Source of the DNA: Zwartia vadi
GTDB taxonomy: Bacteria; Pseudomonadota; Gammaproteobacteria; Burkholderiales; Burkholderiaceae_B
NCBI RefSeq assembly: GCF_030410375.1
Contig: NZ_JAUHHE010000001.1
Coordinates: 275,347-339,346 of the forward strand
Direction: 5' to 3'
DNA: 64,000 nucleotides
Below the pieces are notes generated by a model. It was not told the origin of the DNA and made no database searches. It saw only the letters and a program-made list of their open reading frames with translations. The number at the start of each line of letters is the position of its first letter. The stretch's first letter is position 1. The translations under genes and the position numbers were made by a program. This document shows positions 39,366-51,206 of this stretch, piece by piece.

Positions 39366-41416
39366 TTTTTTTTGTTCAGCATCGCCTTGAGCATATCGAG
39401 GCGATTTTTGGGGCTCATCGTATCCGGTTGAAGCTGGAGCGATGCATTGGACAATCCCATCTCTTCAATAAAGCGCGAAGGCTCGCGCACAAGATCTTCG
39501 CGCGCACGCCTGCGCTTTTGGCACCAGCTCAAATGCAGGCTACGCTGCGCACGCGTAATACCCACGTACATCAAACGCCGCTCCTCCTGAATGCGTGAAG
39601 CCAATGCATCGGCGGCCTTGGCAGGATCGACATCCTCATCATCTCGCCCCATATGCGGTAACAAACCTTCCTCGACACCAAGCAAATACACATGCGGATA
39701 TTCCAGGCCCTTGGAAGCGTGTAACGTGGAGAGCTTGACCGCATCAGGTTCCTCCTCTTCACTGCGCTCGAGCATTGTGACTAGCGCCACATGCTGAACG
39801 AGATCAAGCAGGCCCATGCTATCGGCCTCAGCTTTACGTTTGAGCCAACCAACAAGCTCAAGCACATTTTGCCAACGAGACTGCGCAGGCTTTTCATCCA
39901 GAATGTCATAGAGATAACGCTCATACTGAATGGCACTGAGCAGATCATCCAGGATCACACCTGCGGGCTCTGCCGGATGCACTGTCTGACCTGATTCGAC
40001 TCGACCGGCGCGATATTGAATCCGGCTAATGAACTCTCCAAACGTTCGGAGCGGCTCAAGCTGCCGTGCGTTCAGACGCGGCTCAATGCCTTGTTCAAAC
40101 AAAGCCTCAAAAAGGGAAATATGCCTTTCCCCTGCGTATTGTCCGAGCGTCTGAAGTGTCGCCTGCCCAATCCCCCGCTTAGGGGTAGTTGCGGCACGAA
40201 TAAAGGCAGGATCATCATCTTCATTAGCGATCAGTCGAAGATAGGCCAGCACATCGCGCACTTCCGCTTTATCAAAAAAACTCTGGCCACCCGAAATCGT
40301 ATAGGGAATGTGAAGGTTTCTCATCGCCTGTTCGACAATACGTGACTGATGATTACTGCGATACAAAATCGCAAAATCCTTCCACGCAGCCTGTTTTTCA
40401 AAACGCGCGGCTGAAATTTTCATGGCGACGTTCTCAGCCTCCACCTCTTCACTCGTCATTGCCGTCACACTAATCGCATCACCCATCCCATGCTCAGACC
40501 ATAGCTTCTTTTCAAACAGTTTGGGGTTTTTAGTGATCACATGGTTGGCTGCCGCAAGAATACTTTGACTCGAACGATAGTTTTGCTCGAGCTTGATCAG
40601 TTTGATCTGCGGATAGTCAGTCGTGAGCTTGGCAAGATTTTCAATCGTCGCGCCACGCCAGGCATAGATCGCCTGATCATCGTCCCCAACCGCGGTAAAC
40701 ATCGCACGCGCACCTGTTAGCCATTGCACGAGGCGATACTGGCAAACATTTGTATCCTGGTATTCGTCCACCAAAAGGTAGCGTACCTTTTTTTGCCATT
40801 TCTCACGGGCCTCGGCACTGCGCTCAAAGATTTGAGCGGGTATGGCAATCAAGTCATCGAAATCCACAGCCTGATAGGCAGCCAAGGTTGCTTGATAGCT
40901 TCGATAAATCCGCGCGGCTTCGATCTCGCTGGGCGACGAGGCAATATTTGCCGCCGTATCAGGATCCAGCATGGCGTTTTTCCAGAGTGAAATAGTTTGC
41001 TGCACAGCACGCAAACGGCCTCGGTCAGTCGTCGCCAACAGGTCCTGAATAATGGCCAAGGCATCATCCGAATCAAAGATCGAAAACTGGGGCTTGAGGC
41101 CTGCGTGCCGGGCCTCTTCGCGCAAAATTTTCACGCCAAGAGAGTGAAACGTGCTGATTGTCAGACCTTTCGCAATAGATGGATCCACGAGTCGTTTCAC
41201 GCGATCCTCCATCTCACGCGCAGCTTTATTCGTGAAGGTCAGTGCCAGTACGTTTCGGGCAGGGTAACCGCAGTCACACAATAGATAAGCGATTTTTTGA
41301 GTGATCACACGCGTCTTGCCCGAACCTGCTCCTGCAAGCACAAGACATGGTCCATCCAGATACAGCACCGCTTCGCGCTGCACTTGGTTCAGACCATGAG
41401 TAAAAGACGTCGACAT
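39362..41416 (-). CDS. rep: Rep/UvrD-type superfamily 1 DNA helicase
   Basis: A 684-residue 3'-5' helicase. Motifs I-VI are visible: LAGAGSGKTRVITQKIAYLL, TFTNKAAREMEDRV, VDEYQDTN, GDDDQAIYAWRGA, LEQNYRS, STLHASKGLEYPHVYLLG and YVGITRAQ. The short C-terminus without a UvrD-type tail and the overall length fit Rep, which clears proteins ahead of replication forks. The ATG at 41416 begins 10 bp after the priA stop, so the two replication-restart helicases form one operon. An alternative TTG lies three codons upstream. Confidence 0.92.
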   Translation of the reverse strand: MSTSFTHGLNQVQREAVLYLDGPCLVLAGAGSGKTRVITQKIAYLLCDCGYPARNVLALTFTNKAAREMEDRVKRLVDPSIAKGLTISTFHSLGVKILREEARHAGLKPQFSIFDSDDALAIIQDLLATTDRGRLRAVQQTISLWKNAMLDPDTAANIASSPSEIEAARIYRSYQATLAAYQAVDFDDLIAIPAQIFERSAEAREKWQKKVRYLLVDEYQDTNVCQYRLVQWLTGARAMFTAVGDDDQAIYAWRGATIENLAKLTTDYPQIKLIKLEQNYRSSQSILAAANHVITKNPKLFEKKLWSEHGMGDAISVTAMTSEEVEAENVAMKISAARFEKQAAWKDFAILYRSNHQSRIVEQAMRNLHIPYTISGGQSFFDKAEVRDVLAYLRLIANEDDDPAFIRAATTPKRGIGQATLQTLGQYAGERHISLFEALFEQGIEPRLNARQLEPLRTFGEFISRIQYRAGRVESGQTVHPAEPAGVILDDLLSAIQYERYLYDILDEKPAQSRWQNVLELVGWLKRKAEADSMGLLDLVQHVALVTMLERSEEEEPDAVKLSTLHASKGLEYPHVYLLGVEEGLLPHMGRDDEDVDPAKAADALASRIQEERRLMYVGITRAQRSLHLSWCQKRRRAREDLVREPSRFIEEMGLSNASLQLQPDTMSPKNRLDMLKAMLNKKN

Positions 41417-41425
41417 AAAGACCAA

Positions 41426-43519
41426 TCAAATTTCTAGCGGATCAACTTCAAGCTGCCATCGTACTCGACGCAGATCAGGATGATGTTCAAGCTGTGTGAG
41501 CCAGTTTCTCAACAGTGCCTGTAGCGCAGGACGGTGCGTTGCCTCGACTAATAACTGCGCACGACACATATTGTCGACCCGGACAATGCGAAGCGGAACA
41601 GGGTCATACAAACTCACGACCGCTTCTGTTTGCTGCGTTTCCAACAAACTTTGCGCGGCATCCCGTGCCGCTTGTAAAAATCCGAGCGCAACATTCAAGT
41701 CACGCGCCTCGGCGCTCAGCAAAGCCTGATAAGAAAATGGCGGCAGCATCGCCGCCTCTCGCTCACGCATCGTATGTCGCGCAAAACCCGAGTAATCATG
41801 TTTAAGCAAAGCCTGATACACCGACTGTTCAGGATATCCGGTCTGTACGATGACCTCACCATGCCCAGTGTGCCGACCCGCACGCCCAGCGACCTGCATC
41901 AATTGGGCAAACAACCTTTCCGGCGCACGAAAATCTTGCGAGAACAGCATCGCATCGGCATTGAGGACGCCAACCAAGCCAAGATTTGCAAAATCGTGGC
42001 CTTTGGCCACCATCTGCGTACCCACTAAAATATCAACTTCACCGGCATGCACGCTTGCAAAGAGCGCCTGGGCGCTACCCTTTTTGCGCGTGCTGTCCGC
42101 ATCGATACGCGCCACACGCGCCTCTGGAAACAACAAACCTAAATGTTCTTCTATGCGTTGTGTACCACGACCGATCGGCTGCATATCCTGATCGCCACAA
42201 TCCGGGCACGACTGCGGAACGCGTTGCTGAAAACCACAGTGATGACAATGCAGTTGATGACGCACTGCTGTCGTTCGATGCAAGACGGTAAAGGTCGTAC
42301 AGCGCGGACACTGACTCACCCATCCACAAGAGGTACAGTGCAAAGCCGGTGCATAGCCCCGACGATTTAAAAAAATCAGTACCTGTTCACCCTTTGCGAG
42401 TCGCGCACGCATGGCATCCAAAAGCTGAACAGACAGACCATGCTCCATCTTCAGGCGTCGCGTGTCGACCAGCCGAACACTAGGCAAGGTCACCTCGCGT
42501 GCGCGCCCAGGTAAATCCAGCCTTTTGTAGTTTCCTTTCTCAGCGTGCACCCAGCTTTCAAGTGAAGGTGTGGCGGAGCCCAGTACAACCGGTATTTTCA
42601 GGTCATGCCCCCTCCAGACAGCCAGATCCCGCGCGGAATAACGCAAACCATCCTGTTGCTTGTAGGAAGGATCGTGCTCTTCATCGACCACAATCAAGCC
42701 AATGTCGTCCATCGGTGCAAAGATCGACAGGCGCGTGCCTAAAACGACTTTCGCCTCACCACGCTGGACGCGCAACCACGCCCTTAAACGCTCGCCATCG
42801 GACAGCGCGCTGTGCAAGACGGCAACACCCCCAACGCCCGCCACAGGTTCAAGACGCGCCCTCAATGACTGCTCAAACTGAGGGGTCAAGTTGATCTCCG
42901 GGACCAATAACAAGACCCGTTTACCTTGGGCTAATGTTTGAGCAGCAGCATGAAGATAAACCTCTGTCTTGCCACTACCCGTCACGCCATATAAAAGAAA
43001 TGTCTGAAATTGTTGGGCGGCTGCAATCGCCTCGACCGCAGATTGCTGTGCATCATTGAGCTGTGGCGCTTGTGTGGACTCCGTCGGCTTGGATTTTGGT
43101 GCGCGTTTTTGATCCAGACGCACGACCGGACCTCCTGCAGAGCGCTTGCCCTGATAGGCGCTCAGGCTACGCAGTGCGACCGGCAGGGCAGGCATCACCA
43201 CTTCACCCAAAGGACGCTGATAATAGTCTGCGGCAAACTTGGCAAACTTCAGCCAACTTGCCGATAAAGGCGCAATATCTCTAAGAACTGCTTCCGCGGC
43301 TTTCACAACACTCGGATCACAGCCAGGTTCTTGTGGAAGATCCACGACCAAACCGATCATCTTTCTACGCCCAAAAGAAACGATGACCCGGTCACCGATC
43401 ATCACCTCCGCCGTGCAGCGATAGTCAAAGGGACCTTCTAGCGGAACATCCAACGCCACGCGGATCCAGACCTCAAAAGAGGCCTCTTCGTCCGACGATG
43501 AATGACACGAATCTGACAT
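41426..43519 (-). CDS. priA: Primosomal protein N' (replication restart helicase PriA)
   Basis: Recognises stalled forks and reloads the replisome. The 697-residue protein has the N-terminal 3'-binding domain (RVALDVPLEGPFDYRC), Walker A LYGVTGSGKTEVYL, DEEHD, and the zinc-binding cysteines CTSCGWVSQCPRC and CHHCGFQQRVPQSCPDCG. Length is normal. The ATG at 43519 has only a weak ribosome site. The promoter must lie in the AT-rich spacer 43520-43854. Confidence 0.96.
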   Translation of the reverse strand: MSDSCHSSSDEEASFEVWIRVALDVPLEGPFDYRCTAEVMIGDRVIVSFGRRKMIGLVVDLPQEPGCDPSVVKAAEAVLRDIAPLSASWLKFAKFAADYYQRPLGEVVMPALPVALRSLSAYQGKRSAGGPVVRLDQKRAPKSKPTESTQAPQLNDAQQSAVEAIAAAQQFQTFLLYGVTGSGKTEVYLHAAAQTLAQGKRVLLLVPEINLTPQFEQSLRARLEPVAGVGGVAVLHSALSDGERLRAWLRVQRGEAKVVLGTRLSIFAPMDDIGLIVVDEEHDPSYKQQDGLRYSARDLAVWRGHDLKIPVVLGSATPSLESWVHAEKGNYKRLDLPGRAREVTLPSVRLVDTRRLKMEHGLSVQLLDAMRARLAKGEQVLIFLNRRGYAPALHCTSCGWVSQCPRCTTFTVLHRTTAVRHQLHCHHCGFQQRVPQSCPDCGDQDMQPIGRGTQRIEEHLGLLFPEARVARIDADSTRKKGSAQALFASVHAGEVDILVGTQMVAKGHDFANLGLVGVLNADAMLFSQDFRAPERLFAQLMQVAGRAGRHTGHGEVIVQTGYPEQSVYQALLKHDYSGFARHTMREREAAMLPPFSYQALLSAEARDLNVALGFLQAARDAAQSLLETQQTEAVVSLYDPVPLRIVRVDNMCRAQLLVEATHRPALQALLRNWLTQLEHHPDLRRVRWQLEVDPLEI

Positions 43520-43854
43520 GTACTTAATGTTGTTTCTTGATTTTGAAGCTAAAAGACTGACACATCATGTCTTCGAAAAAATGATGACACAGCTTGTGGA
43601 TAACTTTGGGGAAAACCGTAGCACTTCAGTACATCGTTTAGGCTAGTTATCACAATCTCTATGCCTAACAAAGCCTAATCAACAATATTTTTATATATAT
43701 ATCAATTAGTTACATATCTATCATAGAATTGACTTTCTAATTCTAGGGCTTTCCCGCAGATTTTTACCGCTGTGCACAACTGACTCAGTATGGTGCAGGA
43801 TTGCAGCGGTTTTTCCTTGAAAAGGCGCATGATTGTTCACTTTTAGGTCGCGAA
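43520..43854. other. AT-rich gene-free spacer between priA and hemE, with a DnaA-box match
   Basis: No coding region was found in these 335 bp. The stretch 43681-43740 is strongly AT-rich, with an (at)n run at 43690-43702. A perfect DnaA-box consensus (ttatccaca) lies on the minus strand at 43603-43595, and a one-mismatch form (ttgtgcaca) at 43779-43771. The priA promoter should be here. A long plus-strand hairpin with a T-tail occupies 43766-43814. Confidence 0.6.
43766..43814 (+). terminator. Orphan terminator-like hairpin on the plus strand
   Basis: Arms accgctg and cagcggt (7 bp) extend inward through tgcac/gtgca across a six-base bulge and end in five T. In the plus direction this has the form of an intrinsic terminator, but no plus-strand gene precedes it. 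In the minus direction it has no T-tail, so it does not suit hemE. Confidence 0.5.
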
Positions 43855-44925
43855 TCAGTGCATCTTCTTGCTATATCCACGAACCTCGTCGAGCAGAACG
43901 CCAACAGCCTCTGGAGGAGTGAACTGGGAGATACCGTGGCCCAGATTAAACACATGCCCACCCTTGCCTACAGGGCCGAAATTATCAAGTACCCGCCTGA
44001 CCTCCTGGCGGATAGCAGGCTCACCACCAAACAAGGCGATTGGATCAAGGTTTCCTTGAAAGGCGACCGAATCTGAAACACGTCGTCTTGCGGCCGCCAG
44101 ATCGACTGTCCAATCCAGACCCACCGCATCCGCACCACACGCGGCGATCGATTCAAGCCACTGACCGCCACCTTTGGTGAAAACAATCACAGGTACCTGA
44201 CGACCCTCATTTTGACGCTTGAGGGCTTTCACGACCTGTGTGGTGTAGTGCAAGGAGAATTGTTGAAACAATCCATCAGCCAAGACACCACCCCAACTAT
44301 CAAAAATCATCACCGCCTGCGCACCGGCATCAATCTGAGCATTGAGATACTGGGCGGTTGTCTCGGCGTTAATTTGAAGAATACGATGAAGCAGATCCGG
44401 TCTTGCGTACAACATGCTCTTGATCAAGCGATAGTCGTCACTCCCCTTGCCTTCGACCATGTAGCATGCCACGGTAAATGGGCTGCCGGCAAAACCAATC
44501 AAAGGCACACGTCCATCCAACTGTCGCCGTATGACTCGTACCGCATCAAATACATATTGCAGTTTCGACATGTCCGGAACGGCTAATTTCGCGACGTCCT
44601 CCTCGTGACGGATCGGATGTGCAAATCTCGGGCCTTCACCTTGCGCAAAGGATAAGCCTAAACCCATCGCATCCGGCACAGTCAAAATGTCGGAGAATAA
44701 AATTGCCGCGTCCAAAGGAAAACGCTCTAGCGGCTGCAGCGTGACCTCTGCTGCATAATCAGGATTTTGAGCCAAACCCATAAAGGATCCCGCACGGGCG
44801 CGTGTCGCGTTGTACTCAGGCAAATAACGGCCCGCCTGTCTCATGAGCCAAGTTGGCGTGTAGGGCACAGACTCGCGCATGAGCGCACGCAACAGCAAAT
44901 CGTTTTTTAACGGGGATACAGACAC
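43855..44925 (-). CDS. hemE: Uroporphyrinogen decarboxylase
   Basis: Converts uroporphyrinogen III to coproporphyrinogen III in haem synthesis. The 356-residue protein has the signature [43 protein letters not shown] and the GHGI segment near the end. The GTG at 44925 is chosen because AAAGGA stands five bases before it and the resulting start ([15 protein letters not shown]) is family-like; the open frame runs 11 codons further. hemA, two steps upstream in the pathway, is also in this window. Confidence 0.96.
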   Translation of the reverse strand: MSVSPLKNDLLLRALMRESVPYTPTWLMRQAGRYLPEYNATRARAGSFMGLAQNPDYAAEVTLQPLERFPLDAAILFSDILTVPDAMGLGLSFAQGEGPRFAHPIRHEEDVAKLAVPDMSKLQYVFDAVRVIRRQLDGRVPLIGFAGSPFTVACYMVEGKGSDDYRLIKSMLYARPDLLHRILQINAETTAQYLNAQIDAGAQAVMIFDSWGGVLADGLFQQFSLHYTTQVVKALKRQNEGRQVPVIVFTKGGGQWLESIAACGADAVGLDWTVDLAAARRRVSDSVAFQGNLDPIALFGGEPAIRQEVRRVLDNFGPVGKGGHVFNLGHGISQFTPPEAVGVLLDEVRGYSKKMH

Positions 44926-44991
44926 GTTATTCCTTTGTTCGGGCAATTGGCAACCCATGACAGGCGCACACCTTGGATCAATGGGTGCATT

Positions 44992-45987
44992 TTACCCTTC
45001 CCTTCTTGCCGTTCCACCTGAGGCGCGTTTCTTTTGACGGAAATCAGCGGCATCAATTTCATATTTGATCATGAGTGCCCAAAATGCGCGTCTATGTTTA
45101 CCCGCATGCGTAGCCGCCAGACCAATGTTCCCTTTATTTTGAATGAGCGCTTCAATGATGTACTCACGTTCAAACTCTTCGATAATTTTGGCCTTCATCA
45201 CCTTCATTGAGCCGCGATGCGTAATCGGTATCGATTCAGAGTTTCGATTGTGCTCAACTTGTTCAGTTTGACCGGGTCCTTCCTGTGACCCTCTTTCATC
45301 TTGGATGTTGATGACATACTCTGGCCTATCCTCTTGGTCTGCAGGATCTGGTGGAAGAATACCTGCCAAAGCATTTTTGACATGTTTTTCAGGGTAAGTT
45401 TGACGCTGAGATCTTTTAAACTGAGTTTTCTTGAGCCACTCGAGTAATGAATGTTCATTCATTACTGGCAAAACGCCACGCGCAAGTGCAATGGACTGCC
45501 GATAATTCAAACTGGGTTCACGCAAACCGCCTGGTCTGGGATCGAAAGATACCGCGTTCAACAATCTCGCTCTGAACTCATCCGGGCACACTGGTAACCG
45601 GATGAAATCCGACATTCCAATCTCCATCAAATCTTGAATTGCAGGCGAGCGCATATCTCGTAACACTCCAATAAGAGGAATGAAAGGCCCTCTAGGAATG
45701 GCTGCAAACGCTTGCCTCGTCCAGCTCAAGGTTTCCATTGTGACCGGGATCAACAAAGCGTCGTAGCGTCTAAGACCGATTCTCGCTTGTGCAAGAGTTT
45801 CAATAGGCAGACTGACGCTCGAATCGAGCCCGGGGTCTTGTTCAAGATCAAGATCGTGCCCTGCTTCCCACTCAAGCAAGTGAAGTTTGACTCTGCCAAG
45901 TGCTGGCTCAAGGTCTTTTAAGACCTGTGACATCCAGGACTGATGTGCTGCAAGTACCAAAGCAGCGCAATCGATTTGCTGTCGCAT
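44992..45987 (-). CDS. Orphan Fis-type regulator with a degenerate receiver domain
   Basis: A 331-residue protein. Residues ~8-147 have the layout of a response-regulator receiver: YDALLIPV at the phospho-site strand, PFIPLIGVLRD, IQDLMEIGMSDFIRLPVCPDEF. However, the strand-3 aspartate is absent (LLIPV) and the conserved Lys of the TKP motif is replaced (RLPV), so phosphorylation is unlikely. Residues ~150-260 are a polar linker. Residues ~266-316 form a Fis-type helix-turn-helix (EFEREYIIEALIQNKGNIGL, then HAGKHRRAFWALM), as at the end of NtrC-family activators. The sigma-54 AAA+ domain that should lie between is missing. It sits 67 bp upstream of hemE on the same strand. Function unknown. 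Confidence 0.75.
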   Translation of the reverse strand: MRQQIDCAALVLAAHQSWMSQVLKDLEPALGRVKLHLLEWEAGHDLDLEQDPGLDSSVSLPIETLAQARIGLRRYDALLIPVTMETLSWTRQAFAAIPRGPFIPLIGVLRDMRSPAIQDLMEIGMSDFIRLPVCPDEFRARLLNAVSFDPRPGGLREPSLNYRQSIALARGVLPVMNEHSLLEWLKKTQFKRSQRQTYPEKHVKNALAGILPPDPADQEDRPEYVINIQDERGSQEGPGQTEQVEHNRNSESIPITHRGSMKVMKAKIIEEFEREYIIEALIQNKGNIGLAATHAGKHRRAFWALMIKYEIDAADFRQKKRASGGTARREG

Positions 45988-46093
45988 TGATTTTCACTCC
46001 GACAAAACTCTTTAGAGTAAATATGGCCGAAGTTTTGCAATAGTCGGAATCAACGCATTGGGATAAATACGCATGAACAAGGCGTCAAAGAGA

Positions 46094-46128
46094 CAAAAAA
46101 ATACACGCCCGAGAGCGTGTATTTTTTT
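46094..46128. terminator. Terminator of the atp operon
   Basis: A strong inverted repeat, aaaaaatacacgc and gcgtgtatttttt, with a six-base loop (ccgaga). The flanking A and T runs make it effective in both directions. It lies between atpC and the Fis-type gene, about 60 bp after the atpC stop. Confidence 0.92.
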
Positions 46129-46190
46129 GATTCTCTAGCTGCTTTGCACTAGCTGATTTGCAAAGCATCAAGATCGAAGTCACATAGCGA

Positions 46191-46616
46191 TTACTGCTTG
46201 TTGATCAACTCGCGTATGCGACGTGCAGCATTTGCCTGCGCAGCCAACATGTCGAGTTCGGCTTGCATGACATCCATGCTTGCTTTGTCTTTTGCATTGG
46301 CAAGCGCTTCCTGGGCAGCGATGCGAGCGGCTTCGGCCTTTTCAGCATCCAGATCTCCGCCACGAATGGCGGTATCCGATAACACAGTCACATGACCGGG
46401 TTGAATTTCAAGCAGGCCACCCGCCACGAAAATCGTCTCTTCAGAGTCGTCTTCGAGGACAATGCGAACCAGTCCGGGACGGATGCGTGAAATCAGTGGG
46501 GTGTGACCGGGCAGAATACCCAGTTCACCCGACTCACCAGGCAGAACTACAAATTTTGCGACACCAGAGTAGAGAGATTTCTCTGCACTGACGACGTCAA
46601 CTTTGACGGTAGCCAT
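46191..46616 (-). CDS. atpC: ATP synthase F1 subunit epsilon
   Basis: Central-stalk subunit that couples rotation and can inhibit the enzyme. The 141-residue protein has the beta-sandwich domain ([20 protein letters not shown]) and the C-terminal helical hairpin. AAGGAT precedes the ATG. It is the last gene of the operon, 9 bp after atpD. Confidence 0.95.
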   Translation of the reverse strand: MATVKVDVVSAEKSLYSGVAKFVVLPGESGELGILPGHTPLISRIRPGLVRIVLEDDSEETIFVAGGLLEIQPGHVTVLSDTAIRGGDLDAEKAEAARIAAQEALANAKDKASMDVMQAELDMLAAQANAARRIRELINKQ

Positions 46617-46625
46617 GACGGATCC

Positions 46626-48035
<1,410 letters not shown>

Positions 48036-48078
48036 TTACTTGATAAAGTCTGATGGGATACCGATTGCAGTCTAAGAA

Positions 48079-48987
48079 TTAGACGGCCGCGGCGCCCCCC
48101 ACGATTTCCGAAATTTCCTTAGTGATAGCGGCTTGACGCGTCTTGTTATAAACAAGTTGCAAGTCACCAATCACCTTCTTAGCGTTGTCCGAGGCCGCCT
48201 TCATGGCAACCATACGGGCAGACTGCTCTGACGCCATACTTTCTGCTACGCACTGGTACACAAGACCTTCGACATAACGCTGCAACAGCTCGTCTATCAC
48301 AGTCTGAGCATCAGGCTCATACAAGTAATCCCAACCGTGGTCAGCCGTAACAGCTTCGCCGTCTTGCGCGGAAGCTGATGCGGCGTGGTAAGGATCCACC
48401 AATTTTCCAGGCAGAGGCAAGAGACGCGTAAAAGTCGGCTCTTGCTTCATGGTATTCACAAACCGGTTGGTCGCGATGTAGATGGCATCAATGCGACCAG
48501 CCAAGAAATCATCCAGCTGTACCTTGATTGCACCAATCAGACGATCGAGCTCGGGCTTGTCACCCAAACCGATTTCCTGAGAAACAACATCTGCGCCAAT
48601 ACGGGTCAACACACCTAAGCCCTTGTTACCAAAAGCGGTGAATTGTGTGCGTACGTTTTTGCCATTGAACTCGCGCATGCGGTTCAACACCAAACGCATG
48701 ATGTTGGTGTTCAATCCACCGCACAAGCCTTTGTCCGTTGAAACCACGACAATGCCGACAGCCTTGAGTTCGCCGCGTTCAACCAAGTACGGGTGGGTGT
48801 ACTCAGGGTTCGCTTCCATCAAATGGCTAGCAATGTCATACACTTTTGTGGCGTATGGACGACCCGCACGCATCCTCTCCTGCGCTTTGCGCATTTTGGA
48901 GGCGGCTACCATTTCCATCGCCTTGGTGATCTTGCGCGTGTTTTGCACGCTCTTGATCTTTGTTCGAATTTCCTTGATTCCTGCCAT
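48079..48987 (-). CDS. atpG: ATP synthase F1 subunit gamma
   Basis: Rotor shaft of F1, 302 residues. The N-terminal coiled-coil start [33 protein letters not shown] and the C-terminal helix ([20 protein letters not shown]) are typical. The ATG at 48987 has AGGAAG before it; 18 codons of open frame upstream are not family-like. An insert of about 15 residues near [18 protein letters not shown] is seen in some betaproteobacteria. Confidence 0.96.
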   Translation of the reverse strand: MAGIKEIRTKIKSVQNTRKITKAMEMVAASKMRKAQERMRAGRPYATKVYDIASHLMEANPEYTHPYLVERGELKAVGIVVVSTDKGLCGGLNTNIMRLVLNRMREFNGKNVRTQFTAFGNKGLGVLTRIGADVVSQEIGLGDKPELDRLIGAIKVQLDDFLAGRIDAIYIATNRFVNTMKQEPTFTRLLPLPGKLVDPYHAASASAQDGEAVTADHGWDYLYEPDAQTVIDELLQRYVEGLVYQCVAESMASEQSARMVAMKAASDNAKKVIGDLQLVYNKTRQAAITKEISEIVGGAAAV

Positions 48988-49081
48988 TTCGCTTCCTGTG
49001 TCAGACCTGTTCTCAGGTTTCAGACCATCTGCTTTGCGCACAATCCATTTTTAATCATGGATCGGCGCTATAGCGGGTTAC

Positions 49082-50623
49082 TTAGTAGGTACCGTTCTTT
49101 TTGAAGTCGGTCAACGCGGCAACCAGTTCAGCCTCGTCATCCTTCGACAATTCTTTGGTCGCTTCAATGCGCTCGATCATCGCAACGTTTTTCGCCTTGA
49201 GATAGTCTTTTAGACCCTTCTCAAAAGGCAACACGCTGGAAACCTCGACATCATCCAAATAACCGTTGTTGACGGCGAAAAGAATCACACCCAGCTCCCA
49301 AACCTGAAGCGGCTGGTACTGAGGCTGCTTGAGCAGCTCAACCACGCGCTTGCCTCGCTCGAGCTGACGGCGTGTGGCATCGTCAAGATCAGACGCAAAC
49401 TGCGCAAACGCAGCCAATTCGCGGTACTGTGCCAAGTCGGTACGAATACCACCTGAAAGCTTCTTGATGATCTTTGTCTGAGCAGCACCACCAACTCGCG
49501 ACACCGAAATACCAGCGTTAATCGCAGGACGAACACCGGCATTGAACAAGTCAGTCTCAAGGAAGATCTGACCGTCGGTAATCGAAATCACGTTTGTAGG
49601 AACGAAAGCGGACACGTCGCCAGCTTGCGTCTCGATAATTGGCAAGGCTGTGAGCGAACCGGTTTTACCTTTGACCGCGCCGTTGGTGAACTTTTCAACG
49701 TAGGCTTCGTTGACTCGTGCTGCACGCTCGAGCAAACGTGAGTGGAGATAAAACACGTCACCTGGATAGGCTTCACGGCCTGGTGGACGACGCAATAGCA
49801 AAGAAACCTGACGGTAGGCAATCGCCTGTTTGGTCAGATCGTCATACACAATCAGCGCATCTTCACCGCGATCGCGGAAGTATTCGCCCATCGTGCAACC
49901 AGCATAAGCCGAAAGGTACTGCATCGCAGCGGAGTCAGAAGCAGCAGCTGCGACGATGATGGTGTAATCGAGCGCTCCAAACTCTTCGAGTTTGCGCAGA
50001 ACGTTGTTGATCGTTGAAGCTTTCTGACCAATCGCAACATAGACGCACTTTACGCCTTTGCCTTTCTGGTTGATGATGGCGTCTACGGCTACAGCTGTTT
50101 TACCTGTTTGACGGTCACCAATGATCAGCTCTCGCTGGCCACGGCCAATTGGCACCATGGAGTCAATAGACTTCAAACCTGTCTGCATAGGCTGTGACAC
50201 GGATTGACGTGCGATCACACCTGGTGCGACTTTTTCGATAATGTCTGTTTCTTTGGCGTTGATCGGGCCTTTGCCGTCAATTGGCACACCGAGTGCGTTC
50301 ACTACACGGCCAAGCAGCTCAGGGCCCACGGGCACTTCGAGAATACGACCGGTTGCCTTGACAGCGTCACCCTCGGAAACGCCTGTGTAATCGCCCAAAA
50401 TAACGGCGCCTACCGAGTCACGCTCAAGGTTCAGCGCAAGGCCGAAAATATTATTGGGAAACTCAAGCATTTCACCTTGCATCACGTCTGACAGACCGTG
50501 GATGCGGGTAATGCCGTCGGTCACGGAAACAACCGTGCCTTGCGTACGAATATCGGACGATGTGCCCAGACCCTCGATACGGCTCTTGAGTAGTTCGCTA
50601 ATCTCTGAAGGATTGAGTTGCAT
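49082..50623 (-). CDS. atpA: ATP synthase F1 subunit alpha
   Basis: Non-catalytic nucleotide-binding subunit, 513 residues. Begins [19 protein letters not shown]; Walker A is [16 protein letters not shown], with the alpha-specific [20 protein letters not shown] and [12 protein letters not shown] segments. AGGAG precedes the ATG. It ends 94 bp before atpG, the second largest gap in the operon. Confidence 0.98.
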   Translation of the reverse strand: MQLNPSEISELLKSRIEGLGTSSDIRTQGTVVSVTDGITRIHGLSDVMQGEMLEFPNNIFGLALNLERDSVGAVILGDYTGVSEGDAVKATGRILEVPVGPELLGRVVNALGVPIDGKGPINAKETDIIEKVAPGVIARQSVSQPMQTGLKSIDSMVPIGRGQRELIIGDRQTGKTAVAVDAIINQKGKGVKCVYVAIGQKASTINNVLRKLEEFGALDYTIIVAAAASDSAAMQYLSAYAGCTMGEYFRDRGEDALIVYDDLTKQAIAYRQVSLLLRRPPGREAYPGDVFYLHSRLLERAARVNEAYVEKFTNGAVKGKTGSLTALPIIETQAGDVSAFVPTNVISITDGQIFLETDLFNAGVRPAINAGISVSRVGGAAQTKIIKKLSGGIRTDLAQYRELAAFAQFASDLDDATRRQLERGKRVVELLKQPQYQPLQVWELGVILFAVNNGYLDDVEVSSVLPFEKGLKDYLKAKNVAMIERIEATKELSKDDEAELVAALTDFKKNGTY

Positions 50624-50652
50624 GTTCAGACTCCTGGAATCTTTAGGGCGGA

Positions 50653-51192
50653 TTAAACCGCCATCGTGTCGCGCATGCGTACTAACTGAGCTTGCACGGA
50701 TGTATCGAGTACGTGGTCACCCACCTGAACACGCACGCCACCAATCAGGGAGGCATCAACGTTCACGTGGGGCTTGAGCTTGAGGCCAAACTTCGGCTCA
50801 AGCAGCTTAATAAGATCAGAGACTTGCTGCTCGGTCATAGGAAAAGCGCTGGTGATGTCAGCTTGTGCAACACCCTCGGCTTCGTCACGCAAAGCATGGA
50901 ACTGCTCAGCGATGTGACCCAACAGGGAAAGACGGTCATTTGCGACCAACAGCGTGACAAAATTCTGTAACGTGGTGGTGGGCGCTGGCTTGACCAAGCT
51001 TAAAAATACGCTCGCGCGCTGTGCGTCTTCGAGGCGCGGATCGGCCATAGCGACACGCACGTCTTCGACCGCTGCGATATCAGCAAGCTGCTGGACCTGC
51101 TCGGCCCATGCAGCCAAACCGGCAGCGTCTTGACGCGCTACGGCGAAGAGCGCCTCAGCGTAAGGACGAGCAACGGTGGAAAGTTCTGCCAT
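50653..51192 (-). CDS. atpH: ATP synthase F1 subunit delta
   Basis: Links the peripheral stalk to the top of F1. The 179-residue protein starts [15 protein letters not shown] and ends with the conserved [20 protein letters not shown]. It lies between atpF and atpA with short gaps of 14 and 29 bp. Confidence 0.95.
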   Translation of the reverse strand: MAELSTVARPYAEALFAVARQDAAGLAAWAEQVQQLADIAAVEDVRVAMADPRLEDAQRASVFLSLVKPAPTTTLQNFVTLLVANDRLSLLGHIAEQFHALRDEAEGVAQADITSAFPMTEQQVSDLIKLLEPKFGLKLKPHVNVDASLIGGVRVQVGDHVLDTSVQAQLVRMRDTMAV

Positions 51193-51206
51193 GTCGACCC
51201 CGAGTA

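Noticed and set aside
43520..43854. Chromosomal replication origin
   Set aside because: Only one exact and one near DnaA box, no dnaA, dnaN or parAB nearby, and the atp operon orientation suggests forks enter from the right. Kept only as a low-weight finding.
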